Assembly: GCF_037975245.1 (NCBI RefSeq)
Contig: NC_092579.1
Location: 441,001 to 505,000 of the forward strand
From: Apostichopus japonicus
Lineage: Eukaryota; Echinodermata; Holothuroidea; Aspidochirotida; Stichopodidae
Direction of reading: 5' to 3'
Length of the DNA: 64,000 nucleotides
Shown here: one piece after another, positions 48,045 through 61,169 of the stretch
Position numbering within the stretch: position 1 is the first letter of the stretch
Layout of the letters: each line of letters begins with the position of its first letter
The notes under the pieces: generated by a model
Told to the model about the DNA's origin: nothing
What the model saw: the letters and a program-made list of their open reading frames with translations, nothing else
Databases searched by the model: none
Program-made: the position numbers and the translations under genes

Positions 48045-48570
48045 CTTTATTCTGGGTTGTCTGGACAACCGATGGCTGGTGACAGGACTTTTTTTGTCCA
48101 TGCCACCAGTAGCGAGGCCTAGTAATGTACACACACAATTGACTACAACTATTCTCCTCAAATTATTCTCAAAGCTCCTCAAATTGACCGCGATAGCATA
48201 ATAATTGTTATGGTCATTGTTAATGTATGATTTCACATGAGACTTAAACAGGTTACTACATATTTGGAATTACCAACGAACCACGCGGCTCAAATATGTA
48301 TATGTTTACAAATGCAAATTCTAGTTTAACTTGTTCCATCAGTCACCCTTTAATATCTCACTACACTGGAGTGAATAAGCTTTTAAACTCAACAATTCTT
48401 ATGTCCCCGCTAGGAGATAACCTTGACCTAAAATAGGGCTGTACCCTTGAATTGTTTTGCTACTTTACTTGGAAATAGCAAGCAGGTATTGAAAACAACT
48501 GTTTTTCAAAAAATGTTTCTGGAAAATTCGTTTGCATGCAGGTTAACAACAGGTACAATTTAACCAATTC
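48045..48570. other. Spacer without a recognised gene
   Basis: Nothing recognised. Confidence 0.4.
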
Positions 48571-48574
48571 GCTG

Positions 48575-48958
48575 GTCAGAAAGTTTGTGAAGGTGCCACA
48601 TGTAGATTCAATCATATAAAGAATCAAAAGATTAATTTCAAGATATTTGTGCTTCAGTCGAATATATTATCAGAAAGTTTGTGTAAGTTGCCACATGTAG
48701 ATTCAATCATATAGAGAATCAAAAGATTATAATTTCAAGATATTTGTGCTTCAGTCGAATGTATTATCAGAAAGTTTGTGTAGTTGCCACATGTAGATTC
48801 AATCATATAAAGAATCAAAAGATTAATTTCAAGATATTTGTGCTTCAGTGGAATATATTATAAGAAAGTTTGTGTAGTTGCCACATGTAGATTCAATCAT
48901 ATAAAGAATCAAAAGATTAATTTCAAGATATTTGGTGCTTCAGTCGAATATATTATCG
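48575..48958. repeat. About 95-bp tandem repeat, 4 copies
   Basis: Units start GTCAGAAAGTTTGTG, continue GCCACATGTAGATTCAATCA and end TTCAGTCGAATATATTA, at about 48577, 48671, 48768 and 48862. Confidence 0.93.
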
Positions 48959-51900
48959 TTTCGACAGAACTTCAGGTAAAGTCATCAGAATAACCAAGCG
49001 TGGTGATGACGTTGGTATGGTAAAGTGGAAGATGTGTTTGTCAACAGAGAACTTTAAATTGTAACGGAGGTCAGGTTGCGATATCCACTGAAGTGTATTA
49101 ACTGCCCTTTGTACTGAATTTTCTATGAATCTGGTGATACCATTTTACCAAAACTAGGATCAACAAAGACATATGCATAAAATTAAAAGGTTTGTGAATC
49201 TCAAAGTAAATTATATCAAATTAAAAGTGTAGGGCTTGATGTGTAATGATTTCTATGTGGATATTGCATAGTTGGGTCAGTGATTTACAGAGGAAGAATC
49301 CAATGTCAAAAGCAGCTGATAAATAACAGTGCAGTCTATAATACTCGCCTTGGATTCTATAATGTTATCCATCATTCGTATATATCGTCTTAGCGATGCT
49401 CGAATGGTAGGCCTAACTAATTATTAATAACTGATGTTAAAAAGATGGTGAGTTCAACCAAGACATTTACGGTATATAGGTGAGGATAGGTGCTACATAA
49501 ATCCCAAAGCACAATATAAACAGCCATAGGGGTTCAACATGTGAATGTGCATATCATATAGGCATGCATCGATTATTACATCGAATGCCAATACCATACA
49601 AACATTTGCCGTGTTATTACCCTTCCATATTGGTTATAATTATTGGGGAAGTCGTTACAAATATAATGATAATAATAGTATCAGTTTAACCATTGAAAAA
49701 CACATTGCCAATTATTTTTCTTTCAGTAGGTGTCCGAAACAATCTCATCATATTGCCCGAATTTTCACAACTTTTTTGGGTTGGGGGCTGCAGCTTCCCC
49801 AGCCCCCGCCTCCTACGCCGGTGTCAACAGCTCATGTGGCAATAATTCATAAATCATATAATAATAATAATAAATAAATAAATAAATAAATTACCGTATT
49901 AATAGCAAGGAAGGTAGAGAAGTTATTGAAGGGAAGAGTATACGATATTAAATTTAAATGATGGAATGTTGTAACATGAGAGAAACAGAAATAGTCCGTC
50001 CCCCTGCCCCCCTCCCCCGCCTCTTGTTGTTATGACCCCAATGAAACTCTGACAAAATGTTGACCACATTAGCCTGACATGTGATATGTGTGACTTCTTC
50101 GTGGATGCGCGACTGACCCAGGCAAATACAAAATTACTACACAAGTGAAAGTAGGTGTTACACACAGCTGCCTTCTATTTTCCTTTCAATAGATACACAT
50201 AGGGTATAAGACTATACTTTGGTATATCATAATGGATTGGTCAAGGGTATACCATTGTAGTGTTTCATATAGGTTAAACATATTTGTCGGTCAATGAGAG
50301 GTGACCCTAACAGCATCGGGTCATCTATACCGGGGATTAAGATTTCTTGCGGCATGGTGGTAGGTTAAGATAAATAACGTACCACAGCCCATAGACCACT
50401 GCACGCATATAGCTTCACTAGCAGACGACGCCAACTTCAACCATTAGTGGGTACGTATTGGTATTGGAACTGTGGAAGTGTGTGAAGGCATAATAATGTG
50501 GTCAATTTAATGTACAGTGAAGAAATTAAGGAAATTGGTGAAAATTAAACACAAAATCAGTCTTCTTAGGTACTGGAAGAAAAAATAGTAGATATGAGTT
50601 TTAAACGGTAATATAGCTGTGGACAATGGCTATGGAGCCGGGACCGGGGGAGGGGGTGGGGTTGCACGTTCCCTACCAATTTCTGAAAACCACAAAAGTG
50701 TTACTTTTCATATATAAGAGAACTGCCCTTCTTTGTGATTGTTCCCTCCCTCCCAAGTTTGAACCTTCTTACTCCACCTCTGTAATTCCACTTTTAATTT
50801 GCAGAAAAAATAAAACATAATAGAAATGAAATGTTTTTTGGTGTTTCATAACCATATTATTTGAAATTCACATTTCACAAGTGCGTGCTTCAGTTGCTAG
50901 TTTTGTCAAGAAATGACAAAAGGTCAGCTTTGTGTTCAGGTTAAGCTTTCAGTTCCACAATGTATATAATACTGTATACTTAACTAATACATCTCGGAAG
51001 ATATAGACCTAGTTCTAAGAAATATGGTCTCATATCAGACCATAATGTCAAAGACGAAATCGAACCACGTCAATGGAATTGTCGGCCGCCATGTGCGCAT
51101 GCCCTGTGATTATTCAAGGAGTCGCACGATACCATTGACGGTGTAAGTTTAAAGTTGTATCACATTGGTCCCTTGGGTATCATATGTTCTTTGTTGGACT
51201 TGCATATATGTACGAACACAACGAATTACAGTTTATATGTCTGTACCTTCTTCTCACTCAATGGTTGTAGCTAACGAAATAACTACGTACAATGAAAATA
51301 ACAACATCAGCCCAACTTTAAATATGCAAATAAAGCTGGCTTAATATCATCTGCTATGAACGTGTTGCCGGTTTGGACAAATAGTTTTTATTGTTGCAAA
51401 GCCGGAGTACTGGAATCAGGTGCTTGAACTGGTGTATTGAGCCTAATTTTTATAACCTTTCCACCTTACCTGTTTCAAGTCATATTGCAATGGAAGCTGT
51501 ACAAATGAGAAACAATTCCCAACACAACCTTATTTAAATGATACCTTACATGAAGATATTAAGGTATGTGTTTGAGTCCTCACAAACTGCTTACAGTGGA
51601 CTAATACCTTGCATGGGATAAAGGATGATGGGGGGGGGGGGGGTGAAATAGGGCCCAGTGAATTGTACTCCTTTAAGGTCTCGCTAATCGAATGATTCTG
51701 GTCGCTGCCTTCGTATTGTGTTTAGCCAGGGAGCCCCGGATATTTCACTACTACTTTCAATTCAATGAAATGTGTTTGGTTTGTTAAAACAGTTTGGCAG
51801 TTTGCCTGAATTTTGATGAGTTTGTGAATGAGTCCACGTCAGAGACCGCTAGCAGTATTATACCAATGGGAATCTCTCGAGACTTATTGTCAGTGAATGG

Positions 51901-52480
51901 TGTATCATACAGGAAATGACGTAAATGCAAGGTTCCACAATGGCATCTCACGCAATTATTAATACATTCACAACAATTTGACCAAACATTTTATAACTGC
52001 TATCCAATTAATAATTAGATTATGGAGGAAGTAATGAGTTGATGGCTTTCGGCAATGTTGGTGGTGGGGTGGGGCTGGGGTGTGATGGACTACACACTTC
52101 CTATGTTTTCTTTGAAGACCAATTGATCCTCCTGTTTAAATGTCTCAGGGAGGAAACACCATGTTGGTTGTTCAGTCTTCAAAATTTATGTTTCAATGAC
52201 ATGGACAATTAGACACCAAACTGTTACTGCTACCTAGTCACTCTCTCTTTAATATTGGCGATGCTACAGAAGACTGTGGGACATGGGTTACTCCTTATAA
52301 ATTTCTACATTCCCGATCGCAAAGAAATACGTGAACAGAAATAAAGACCACAGGGCATCATTAAAAAACTGCAATGGTTACTTCATCTTACATATTATGA
52401 ATTTCTAACGTTACAACTAAGTTGCACAAAATGAATTCGTTTAAGCTCAGTGGACAGCACACTAGTTTATTGGACTTGCA
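48959..52480. other. Spacer without a recognised gene
   Basis: Contains an (ATA)n/(AATA)n microsatellite at 49858-49890 and a G-run at 51630. A single transposon-like end (GCCTCCTACGCCGGTG) near 49805-49821 has no partner. No supported exon. Confidence 0.4.
49858..49890. repeat. (ATA)n then (AATA)n microsatellite
   Basis: Simple repeats of 3 then 4 bp. Confidence 0.93.
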
Positions 52481-52489
52481 TCGCCCCCA

Positions 52490-52975
52490 TGACATATGCC
52501 AAAGCACCCCGCCTTCCCCATTACAGATATCACCCCACCTTCCTCGTTACAGATCTCAGAAGCAGCCCGCCTACCCCACCCACCATTACAGATATCAGAA
52601 GCAGCCCGCCTCCCCGCGTTACATATATCAGAAGCACCCCGCCACCCCGTTACAGGTATCAGAAGCAGCTCGGCTCCCATTACAGATATCAGAAGCACCC
52701 CACCTTCCCCGTTACAGATATCAGAAGCAGCCCGCCTCCCCGCGTTACATATATCAGAAGCACCCCGCCACCCCGTTACAGGTATCAGAAGCAGCTCGGC
52801 TCCCATTACAGATATCAGAAGCACCCCACCTTCCCCGTTACAGATATCAGAAGCAGCCGCCCCTCCCCCATTTCAGATACCAGAAGTATACCGCGTCCCT
52901 TTATACTGCAGACCCAGGAGCAGCCCGCCTACCATATTTACATATATCAGAAGCAGCCCGCCTTCCCATGGGTAG
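52490..52975. repeat. 33-bp minisatellite, about 14 copies, open in several frames
   Basis: Units begin TTACAGATATCAGAAGCAGC and end CCGCCTCCCCGCG, with length variants. A block of about three units (TTACATATATCAG, TTACAGGTATCAG, TTACAGATATCAG) is duplicated. Because the unit is a multiple of three without stops, ORFs of 120-186 codons appear in three forward frames and one reverse frame. They are low-complexity and have no start context, so I do not call a gene. Confidence 0.93.
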
Positions 52976-54017
52976 AGGGTAATAACGATTGCGCATGATC
53001 GTTGCATAACCAGGGTTGGGGGGGGGGGGGTAGTAAAATATCGATATTGGTACTTTACCACGCATAAGCAAGTTTACTATCGATGAGTTCACGTGACATT
53101 TCGGATGACTGTAGTTTTAGCCTAGCGTGAGAATATTTGAAACCATCAACTTTAAACCGCGTGAATACGTTCTAACCTGTAACTGACTTCTTGGAATTAG
53201 TCATAATGAAAGTTCATACTCAATTTTGAAATCCACTTACTATATTAAATTTAACAGTTCTAGAAAAGAAAAAGAAATATAAAAGTACAAATAATTTTAT
53301 AAGGCCTGTTTTCATATGTTGTCTTCAGTCCCCCGAGACAGCCCAGTATCTATTCAACTCTGTGAATGCTCGCAAGAACTTAAGCCGGATTCAAAGAATC
53401 AGAAAGCGCTCTACGCTAGTGTTTACACATTCCAACTGTTTTGCTTTCACTACAAGAATGAAGGGGTGTGTCACACCATTCCTACAATCCCATTGGTTGT
53501 TGGTAAAACATGCGGACTCTGTTTACCAACTAGCGGCAGAGGGTAATCTCGAGCACCAACTAAACCTATTGATCAAGAGAATGACTATCCCCATTGAAAA
53601 TGATATTTTTCTGACCTGCAGTGAGCTATAAATTGGAACACATGTATCGAACTACCTTGCTTTGCTGGGAGATACGTGAGAATTTTATGAGGCGATGTTG
53701 TCAAAATATAAATACGGGAAGCATGTTGACCTAACTTCAGAAGAAGTTTTCCTGTTTCAATCAACTCGAGTGGCCATTAGAAGTACAATATAGAGATACA
53801 GCTTTAAACTATCGTCAATCTTACGAAAGTTTCATACCGGACTCACTTAGTTACTGTGATAAACGAAACATTCAGACAAAGATAAACAACTTTTAAATTG
53901 CTACCTCTTCAGAATAGTAAACAAACATTAACAACACTGTAGTAAATATCTACCAAGGTGTTTGTTACGTATTCGTATTTGGTAGTTTCAACTGACTGTC
54001 AGACGAGATCATCAACA
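52976..54017. other. Upstream region of the secreted-protein gene
   Basis: An 89-codon ORF at 53362-53631 starts at GTG, not ATG, and has no recognisable domain. TATAAATA at 53707-53714 is a possible TATA element about 300 bp before the start codon of the next gene. Confidence 0.35.
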
Positions 54018-57000
54018 ATGCTGGGGACGATCCGGTCGATACTAATCCTTCAATGCACGCTGTTGTTCATTCAACGGGGACTGGCTGTGCGCCCTTTCCA
54101 GACCATAGAAGGTAAGTCACTAAATTTCAGAACATTCAACTTTTTTAACTTATTAGTACCACCAAATTGACGTATCCAGATACGGAGTTGAGGGAGAGCC
54201 ATTTGCCACAAATGTTACTATTGTACCATGAGTGATGACACGAATGTAGTTATGTAATATACACAACTGCGAACCGTTGTTGCGAAGTTATCAACATTCA
54301 TTTTTATGGAAGGTCATAATTCAGAGAAAAGTTATGAATTAACAATTGTCGCTGGATTGTATACATTGTACACACGGCATCACCTTACATGTTCTAATCG
54401 TAGTATACATCATTTTCATCAGTTCAAATGTTTGATATGTGCGGCCAGCTGTTTCGGAGTGGGCGATTCAATATTTCGATCAATTTCCATACTTCAGGTA
54501 AATAAATGCCTTCAATTGATTCGTTTTCATTATGAACATTGTCTAAATATGTGCAGTAATTAGTGACATGTATACACGCATTGATACCAGTTATACAATG
54601 CAAATAAGGTTTCCGAATTAAGCTTTGTTACGTGCTATGGCCATGACAACTGTTTGTGAAGACGTATTCATCCCCTCCCCACCCCTCCCGGCCCCTTCCC
54701 AAGCCCTGCTCATGATGGTTGTATGTTCAGAAGCTACCATAGAACTCTGGACAGTGTTGTGTCGAATATATCGTTAGTTGCAGTATCATGAAGCTAAGTG
54801 TAGTCTACGTCATCATTCACTGTTAGATTAATACTTCTAACGATTTAACGGTTGGAATCAGGTCACTCTTAATAACGGCAAACAAACATATGAGATAAAA
54901 TGTTGAAAAACTGAGTCGGATGTGTCGATTCAAAACATCAGTCAGTTATTCAGTTATTTCAAAATATCATTCAGTTATTCAAAATATCATTCAGTTATTC
55001 AAATTCAGTTATTCAAAATATCAGTCAGTTAGGAAGTTCGTTTTTTATTTGAATTCACGCGAGACCTTAGCCTTGTTTAATTATAACGCATTATTCAGCG
55101 AACATGGTAAGATTGGAAATTTGCAATCCGTGAAGTTAAAGGAATAAGATTGCCTCTCGATTAGGTACATCGTTTTGAGTGGTTATAGTACCCCTCACCT
55201 TCATTCCTGGCCAATTCGTCCCATGTCAGCACAACCCACCTCACCCCACTTCTATGAGCCTACTCTGAACATTCGAAAGATGGTAAATAAGCATATATGG
55301 TTAAGTCAAAGTTCTAGACCCAATAGTAAGTGACTGACCGGCTGGTTCAAGTTACTCGTGGAGGTTTGCTGTTTTAGATTTCTTGTCAAAGGCAAAAGGA
55401 ATAAATTTTCACCCTCTCAGTTTCACGGGGTCAACAGGTTATCTCTAATGGACTCAAAATTGTCCATTTTCTCTGTGATTTATACTAGATGACTTTTGAT
55501 TTGGCAATAGGTTGTGAAAATATTTCACAGTGTATAAACAATGTCTTGTAACTCTCATACATTAATAACAATTAATAAAGGGATGGTTGGTGACAGAGCT
55601 GAAAGACCAGCTCAAAATTGGTAAAAGAAAATTTCCTTTTATTCATACATCTATGTGTCTATATTTCACATAGGAAGACTGTTCTTTCTGGTTATTGAAA
55701 CATTTTGGAATAAAAATTCGATGCTGTAAAATTCTTACCATTGGATTTAATGCCTGATGCCCACAATGGAGTGCTACAAATAAAGGCTGGGAATCTCTGA
55801 TATTTTCTGGTTCTCACGTAATTCTTGTACACAATGTAACTCCCTTGCTCTACATTAGTCAGATAGTTATTGAAATTTTGAGCAAATTGTATGACGAGGA
55901 ATCACAAAGCCAACTGGCTTTCTGGTTGTTTGTTGTTGTTGTTTATACTTGCCGGTACCATGACCTTGGTTTCCATGCCGAATTTGAAGTAAAAAATACA
56001 CAAATTAGTTCAGATTTACAGGTCAAATATTACACCTGTTTGAGAGTTTGTTTTCCTGAACTGAACTCGTTTGGAATTTTCAACACTGGCACCATGCCAA
56101 GTTAGCTGCAGGGCATTGTTAAAGGACTCTAAAAGGCAGACGAATTTAACCCTAGATCCCTTTGACTCAGATAAATACCGAAGCAGTGTGTAAGGAGGTC
56201 CCTTAATTGTATTTTCACCGCAATCCCGTTAATCAGTTTAAAAACGATCAAATTAAATTACTTAGTATTAGCATGCGTGCAAAACTCACATCTAGATACA
56301 TATACCTCTTTAACTTGCTAATCTGACGAATACTTCCGCCTGATATTCTTCCTTCCCGAGAAAGACTTGCTAGAATGACAAGGGCAAACGGAATCGCGTC
56401 GTCACTCAAAATGGTCTCTGATTGGTTAAAGTTTCTTGATTTCCGTCGAAGTAATGTTTCCAGTTTCCTTTCCCAAACTACTATCAGCAGTTGACAAGTT
56501 GACATCCAATGTGTTTTACCTTAATATGTTTTCTCGGTCATGGATTAACGTTGCCTTGCAGGAAGTATTAGCAGTTCCCTGGTCCGAAAAGCCAGGGAAG
56601 CAAAATTTCGATTGCTTTTAGCTGCAGAGGTCATATACGGGTTCATGGTTCAAAAGTGAGAGCAGCATATCATAGCTGGATGTTTCCTTTGTATTATTTT
56701 TTTTTACTGAATTTAATTTTCTTGAAAGTTGCCAGAGTATCCCTGCAATATGCTCAATACCAAGACTGGAAGCTACCCTGGGTAACATGAAAGTGGCTTT
56801 TCATTGACATATGCTGTTCTATTCTCTCATTTCACAGAATTCATGCAGTACTATTTCCACACAAATCATGAAGAAGATACCCCTTTGGACCTTACCACTG
56901 AGAGCATTGCATTGACTGATGATGGCACTACCATTGACTGGGTGACAACTTCTGTCCCTACTCCAACAATCCCAAGAACCCCACACCCCTTAGTAAACAG

Positions 57001-57825
57001 ATGCTGCCAGTTGGGGCACTTCATTGCAGACGAGGTCCCTGGTAGCTGTCATTTAATAGATAACACAGAATTCATCGCTAAAAGCAGGTGTGTAATAAGA
57101 AGCCTATCGTTGTTTCTTTAACATATATGTAGCTTACTACATGAGCACATTGGGGGAGGGGCTGGGGTGGGAGAGAATCTCTTTCTATTTGATTTTTTGT
57201 CGTGCAAAAGCCAACTGTTTTCACTTAAAGTACTGTATTAGTTCACAACAAATCCTTTTGAACTCCCCAAAAGGTTGAAACCTATTACCACCCCCCCCTC
57301 TCTATGAAAGATACTTCTGTCCAGAGAAGCCCCTATAAAGTCCCCAGAAAGTTTATGTGTAAATTCATGATGTTCACTTTAATCTACTAGGGGACTGACC
57401 CTGGTTGTAACTCTCCATTTGTCCCTACTCCCACACCATAAGCCCCCATCATGCATGATTTTATAATTCAGCATTGCCCTGGTATCCTGCGGTCAGCTCT
57501 GAGCACTTTCCTGTACATTGTGTACAGGATGGTTACATGCAGTATATAGCTTACATGTGTTCTCTCTCACCTCAGAAATCGTCCATGGGACAACAACCAT
57601 AGACAACAGTCCTCACTTGGAAACTCATACGCCGCAAGACGCCATCATCATGTATTTGAGACGTGTGCATCCAGTCTTGCTAGAGAACTAAGAGATGAGT
57701 TCATGAGATGTTGTAAGGCACGAACTCTCCCACCTACAGACATTTTAGTCACTTTGCAGGTTGCAAAGCCTGGACAAAGAAAACACCATTCAAGATATGG
57801 GTCAAAGAATAGAAGATGGTTGTGA
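54018..57825 (+). CDS. Secreted anaphylatoxin/fibulin-like Cys-rich protein (3 exons, 197 aa)
   Basis: Exons 54018-54111, 56838-57087 and 57576-57825 join in phases 1 and 2 through consensus sites (GAAG|GTAAGT, TTTCACAG|AA, AGCAG|GTGTGT, CACCTCAG|AA). Residues 1-24 form a signal peptide (MLGTIRSILILQCTLLFIQ...GLA). An acidic, Thr/Pro-rich linker follows (about 33-85), then NRCCQLG, GSC, ETC and FMRCC: six cysteines in the order CC-C-C-CC. This matches the anaphylatoxin/fibulin cysteine order, but with a long insert (about 45 aa, His/Arg-rich, RRHHHVFETC) between Cys3 and Cys4. The tail is basic (GQRKHHSRYGSKNRRWL). No transmembrane segment, so probably secreted. It shares intron phase after the signal peptide and the CC-x2-G-x3-AD core with the gene at 1-5820, which lacks the second intron. 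Function unknown; a complement-like or matrix role would be inference only. Confidence 0.8.
54112..56837 (+). other. Intron 1 of the 197-aa secreted-protein gene
   Basis: 2.7 kb. It holds short TCAGTTATTCAAAATA repeats (about 54940-55030); nothing else recognised. Confidence 0.65.
54940..55032. repeat. Short tandem repeat TCAGTTATTCAAAATA
   Basis: About five imperfect copies of 14-20 bp. Confidence 0.85.
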
Positions 57826-59030
57826 CTGTACACATAGTAAACTGAGACACAGAAGAACTGACAGAACACTACAAAACATTACCTTGGAAATGGTCACTGG
57901 CCAAAAACAAATTGACTTCTCAGTCAGATGATCTGCTGTGAATATGCCAGCTTTGCCTGCTCGCTAAATACCTGGCTTACTTCTCCAATTCGATGACCAG
58001 CAAGAATATTGGTTGGATTTAAATAATCAGATCCTCCGCCCCTAAAAGAACTGCTTCATATCTCAGTGCGCTTCAAGTGTCCGTTGGAGTTTTACTGGGA
58101 GCAAACTTTACAGTAGACATAAGGGAGCATTTATTCCTTGGCACAGCAAAATGAATTTATGCCTCTATGATGGTTCGTGTGTGTGTGGCTCTAGCTTAAC
58201 TAAAAAAATACATGGTGGTTTAACTCCTTTTTGGCATGTGGATCTGCTGAAGTGAGAAAAAGAACCTTACTGTATTTGTAGAGGGCAAAGGTCACTTGAG
58301 GTCATCAGAGGTGTACATCTGTTACCACAATAACTCAAAAGTAAAGCTTGAATATACTTCATGAACAGTGTTCAGACTGAGTAACTGAAGTGTAAAGCTA
58401 TGGAGGTGAAAGATCATATGAGGTCAACAGAAATCAGTCTAAAGACTTAACACACACGACAACTCCAAGGTGAATGCCTAGATGGACTTGGTGTGTAGGT
58501 CAACAGTCAATGTAAGGAAGGATCTTAATGACTAAATTTAACAGTGGTCTATATTTGGTGCGCAGTGTTACATTAAATGAAATGCGTCTAGGAATCACTA
58601 AGCCTGTCGGATTTCTATTTTTTCTTTAAGAAATGGAATTGTCATTTAAGTGTCTTCTCACATTTTGTGTTTACGTTTTGCATGGTGTAAAGAAAATTAA
58701 TTTGGGTCTGATTTATATGTAGCATGTATTTAGTATCCCAACATGTACAGACATGCAGTTTTTTAAAGAAATTATTTATTGCATACTATACTTGTACAGA
58801 GATGTAAAAATATAAATTGTATTAATTTTGATAAATACCATTTTTGTGTACTTTACTTTCAGTAATTACTCCATCTCATACCGTGATTGATACGGTGACA
58901 AAATATATGGCAAGTATGATTCAAATGCTTGGGATATAGGGTGTGGGAGGTGAGGGGAGGGATAGGTGGGGAAGCCATCTGTTTGGCATTTAGTTGTTAA
59001 ATTATGGAACTTGTTGCATATTCCATAACA
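57826..59030. other. 3' region of the secreted-protein gene and spacer
   Basis: No strict AATAAA close to the stop. An AGGTCA-rich stretch at 58265-58440 (AAAGGTCACTTGAGGTCATC) is related to the repeat at 28320-28940. Nothing coding recognised. Confidence 0.4.
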
Positions 59031-59700
59031 GCCCCCCAGTCATGGTGCCCACCCCACCATCCCCGGACGGATGCGGTAAAATAAACTTGAAACTTTCTCC
59101 CTTACATCCAACATTTCCTATATTTGGGTAATATTAGGCTAACAAAATGCAAAACCTTCTGGGGACTGGCTCTTGATCACCAAAACAGGGCTTTGAAATA
59201 CATTCCGGTCAAATTGGAATCTCTAGAGTTTATTTCTGTGCTTTAGTTAAAATAGCTACAAGAGAAAAGTCTGAACGCCACTGCAGCTTCCAGGCTTGGA
59301 ATACCTTCCAAAGAAGTTTAATTCCTCGTTCTGACATGTGCTTTAAAGTCGCAGCGAGAGAACAAGAAATATCTCAATTCCAACCATTTCCAAGGACTCC
59401 AAGCCCTGGACCCCCCCCCCCTCGGGGCTTTGAAATAAATTACATCAATACTGAAGTTCTCTATTCAGCATGTATTTTTGTTTCAAGCTTGCTACGACTG
59501 AATACAAGATAAATCTGAAAACACCTGAGCTTCTGGGGACTTGGCCTATGGACCATCACTTCGGGCCATAAAATGCATTCCAGAGTAATGTTAGCGTAAT
59601 TGCTCATTCTGTTATGTATTTTTGCGCTCAAAAATCGCTACAAAGAACTGTAGGAGAGTGCTGCAGCTTCTAGGGCCATGCCCTCCCAGCTAACAATACC
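59030..59700. repeat. Degenerate repeats of GCAGCTTCTGGGGACTTGGC type
   Basis: Variants of CTTCTGGGGACTKG occur near 59157, 59285, 59530 and 59672. Each is partnered with TTTGAAATACATTCC and with GCTACAA-containing stretches. Looks like several decayed copies of an interspersed or tandem repeat about 130-250 bp long. Confidence 0.55.
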
Positions 59701-60142
59701 AGTGTACAGCTATAATTATAACGGAAGTTGATCAGATATCACAAGTTTTAATTAAAAATATTTAGAATTTAATATTTGGTTCACTGATAAAGTGCGGGGT
59801 GGGGGAGGAGAGGTCTGGGCGTGCTCCCTAGCCCTCTATATTTTCCTGTGATGTGCTCTTTATAGAGGTGCATTTTTTGCACTTCCAATATTTCCCCAAA
59901 ACTGCTTACTTGCTGTCCACTATAACTAAGGAAGTCTGTGCCCTGGTAGCTAGCTTATATGCCAATCCATGCACTCCTGAGTCAAATAAAGGTTGAAATA
60001 TCAGCCTGTGGCATCACCAGGGCAGTGTGAAAGTCATTACTACAATCAGGGTCATGCCCTCCCCCAACCCGAGTTTTGGGCCCTGGAGTTGCATGCGAAA
60101 ACTATAAATTGCTCTTGGTTGAAAAACCCACCTTACTCTGCC

Positions 60143-60240
60143 CCGACCTGGTATCGAACCCGGAACCTCCCGATTGCTAAGCCTCATTGCTTCAAATGCC
60201 ACCGCCTTATCCACTCTGCCAAAGCACCCATATATGGGCT
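60143..60240 (-). mobile_element. tRNA-derived SINE head (class II tRNA-like)
   Basis: On the minus strand the A box TGGCAGAGTGG and B box GGTTCGATACC lie about 65 bp apart, with a variable-arm-like segment (GGCTTAGCAATCGGGAGG) as in Ser/Leu tRNAs. The T-stem has one mismatch and the acceptor ends do not pair, so this is a derived element and not a working tRNA. The body would extend toward lower coordinates, perhaps to about 59990. Confidence 0.6.
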
Positions 60241-61160
60241 GTCTTTTAATAAAAGACGGGGATATGGGCTTTCATTTTATATCGTTTGAATTGTATTAAG
60301 GCCTTACATGAAATCTGACCTAAACCAATTTGTGCAAAAATTTACACTACATAAGGTTATCATACCATGCATATATGAGCTCCTTTGATGTGCAGGTTCT
60401 GGAGATACATTTTTGAGATTTTCACATTTTGCCCTCAGCTGACCCCAAATGACCTCCACTAAAAACAATAGGGTTCCTGTACTCATTGTAGGGAAGCCAC
60501 ATGCCAAATATGAGAACTGCAGAGGTTACCTACATTGAGATACATGCTAGGACCTCACATACACACGCCCAGTCTACTCCATAGGTTTCTTGCCTGACTA
60601 CAGCAAGTAACCAAAAAGGGGGCACTTCTAATTAATGAAACATGACATCTTTGATGTTTTTGACAACACTGGGAACATGCCCCTCCCCTTATGCTATCTT
60701 ATTGTGGTATGTAAAGAGTTATCTATTTGCAGTTAGAAATAGTGAAGTTTGACCATCAATATGAGCAAAAGACTTAAACTTGTTGTTTTCAAGTTTTTAT
60801 GACAAATGGTTGTGTATTTAATCCCTGCTTTATATGAAGCTGTTAAAAAGAGAACATTTTTGAGATTCACTAAAGTGTTCTAACACAAACTATTAGGCCT
60901 AGAAGAAAGAAAGAACATTATTTTTAGTGTGATACTGTTTGACAAAATCATGCAATTTAAAATGTATATAAGGCACCTCTTTGGCAGGCCTTGAATTCTT
61001 ATATATTTAGAGTTTGGTAGTTAAGACAATAAAGCACATGCAAGCACATACATTATTCATCTTAAGGGGCATCCATCAAGTTTAGTATGCAAGTTAATGT
61101 CTGTATATTTTATTTTGTATTCAAATTAAAAAGTTGAAGGGCCAATATAAGATATAAGTG
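60241..61160. other. Spacer without a recognised gene
   Basis: Nothing recognised. Confidence 0.4.
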
Positions 61161-61169
61161 ATTAACGGT

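Noticed and set aside
52422-52998. ORFs of 159-186 codons in three frames
   Set aside because: Product of a 33-bp stop-free minisatellite.
53362-53631. 89-codon ORF upstream of the secreted-protein gene
   Set aside because: Starts with GTG and has no signal peptide, domain or splice support; could be a fragment of an interspersed repeat.
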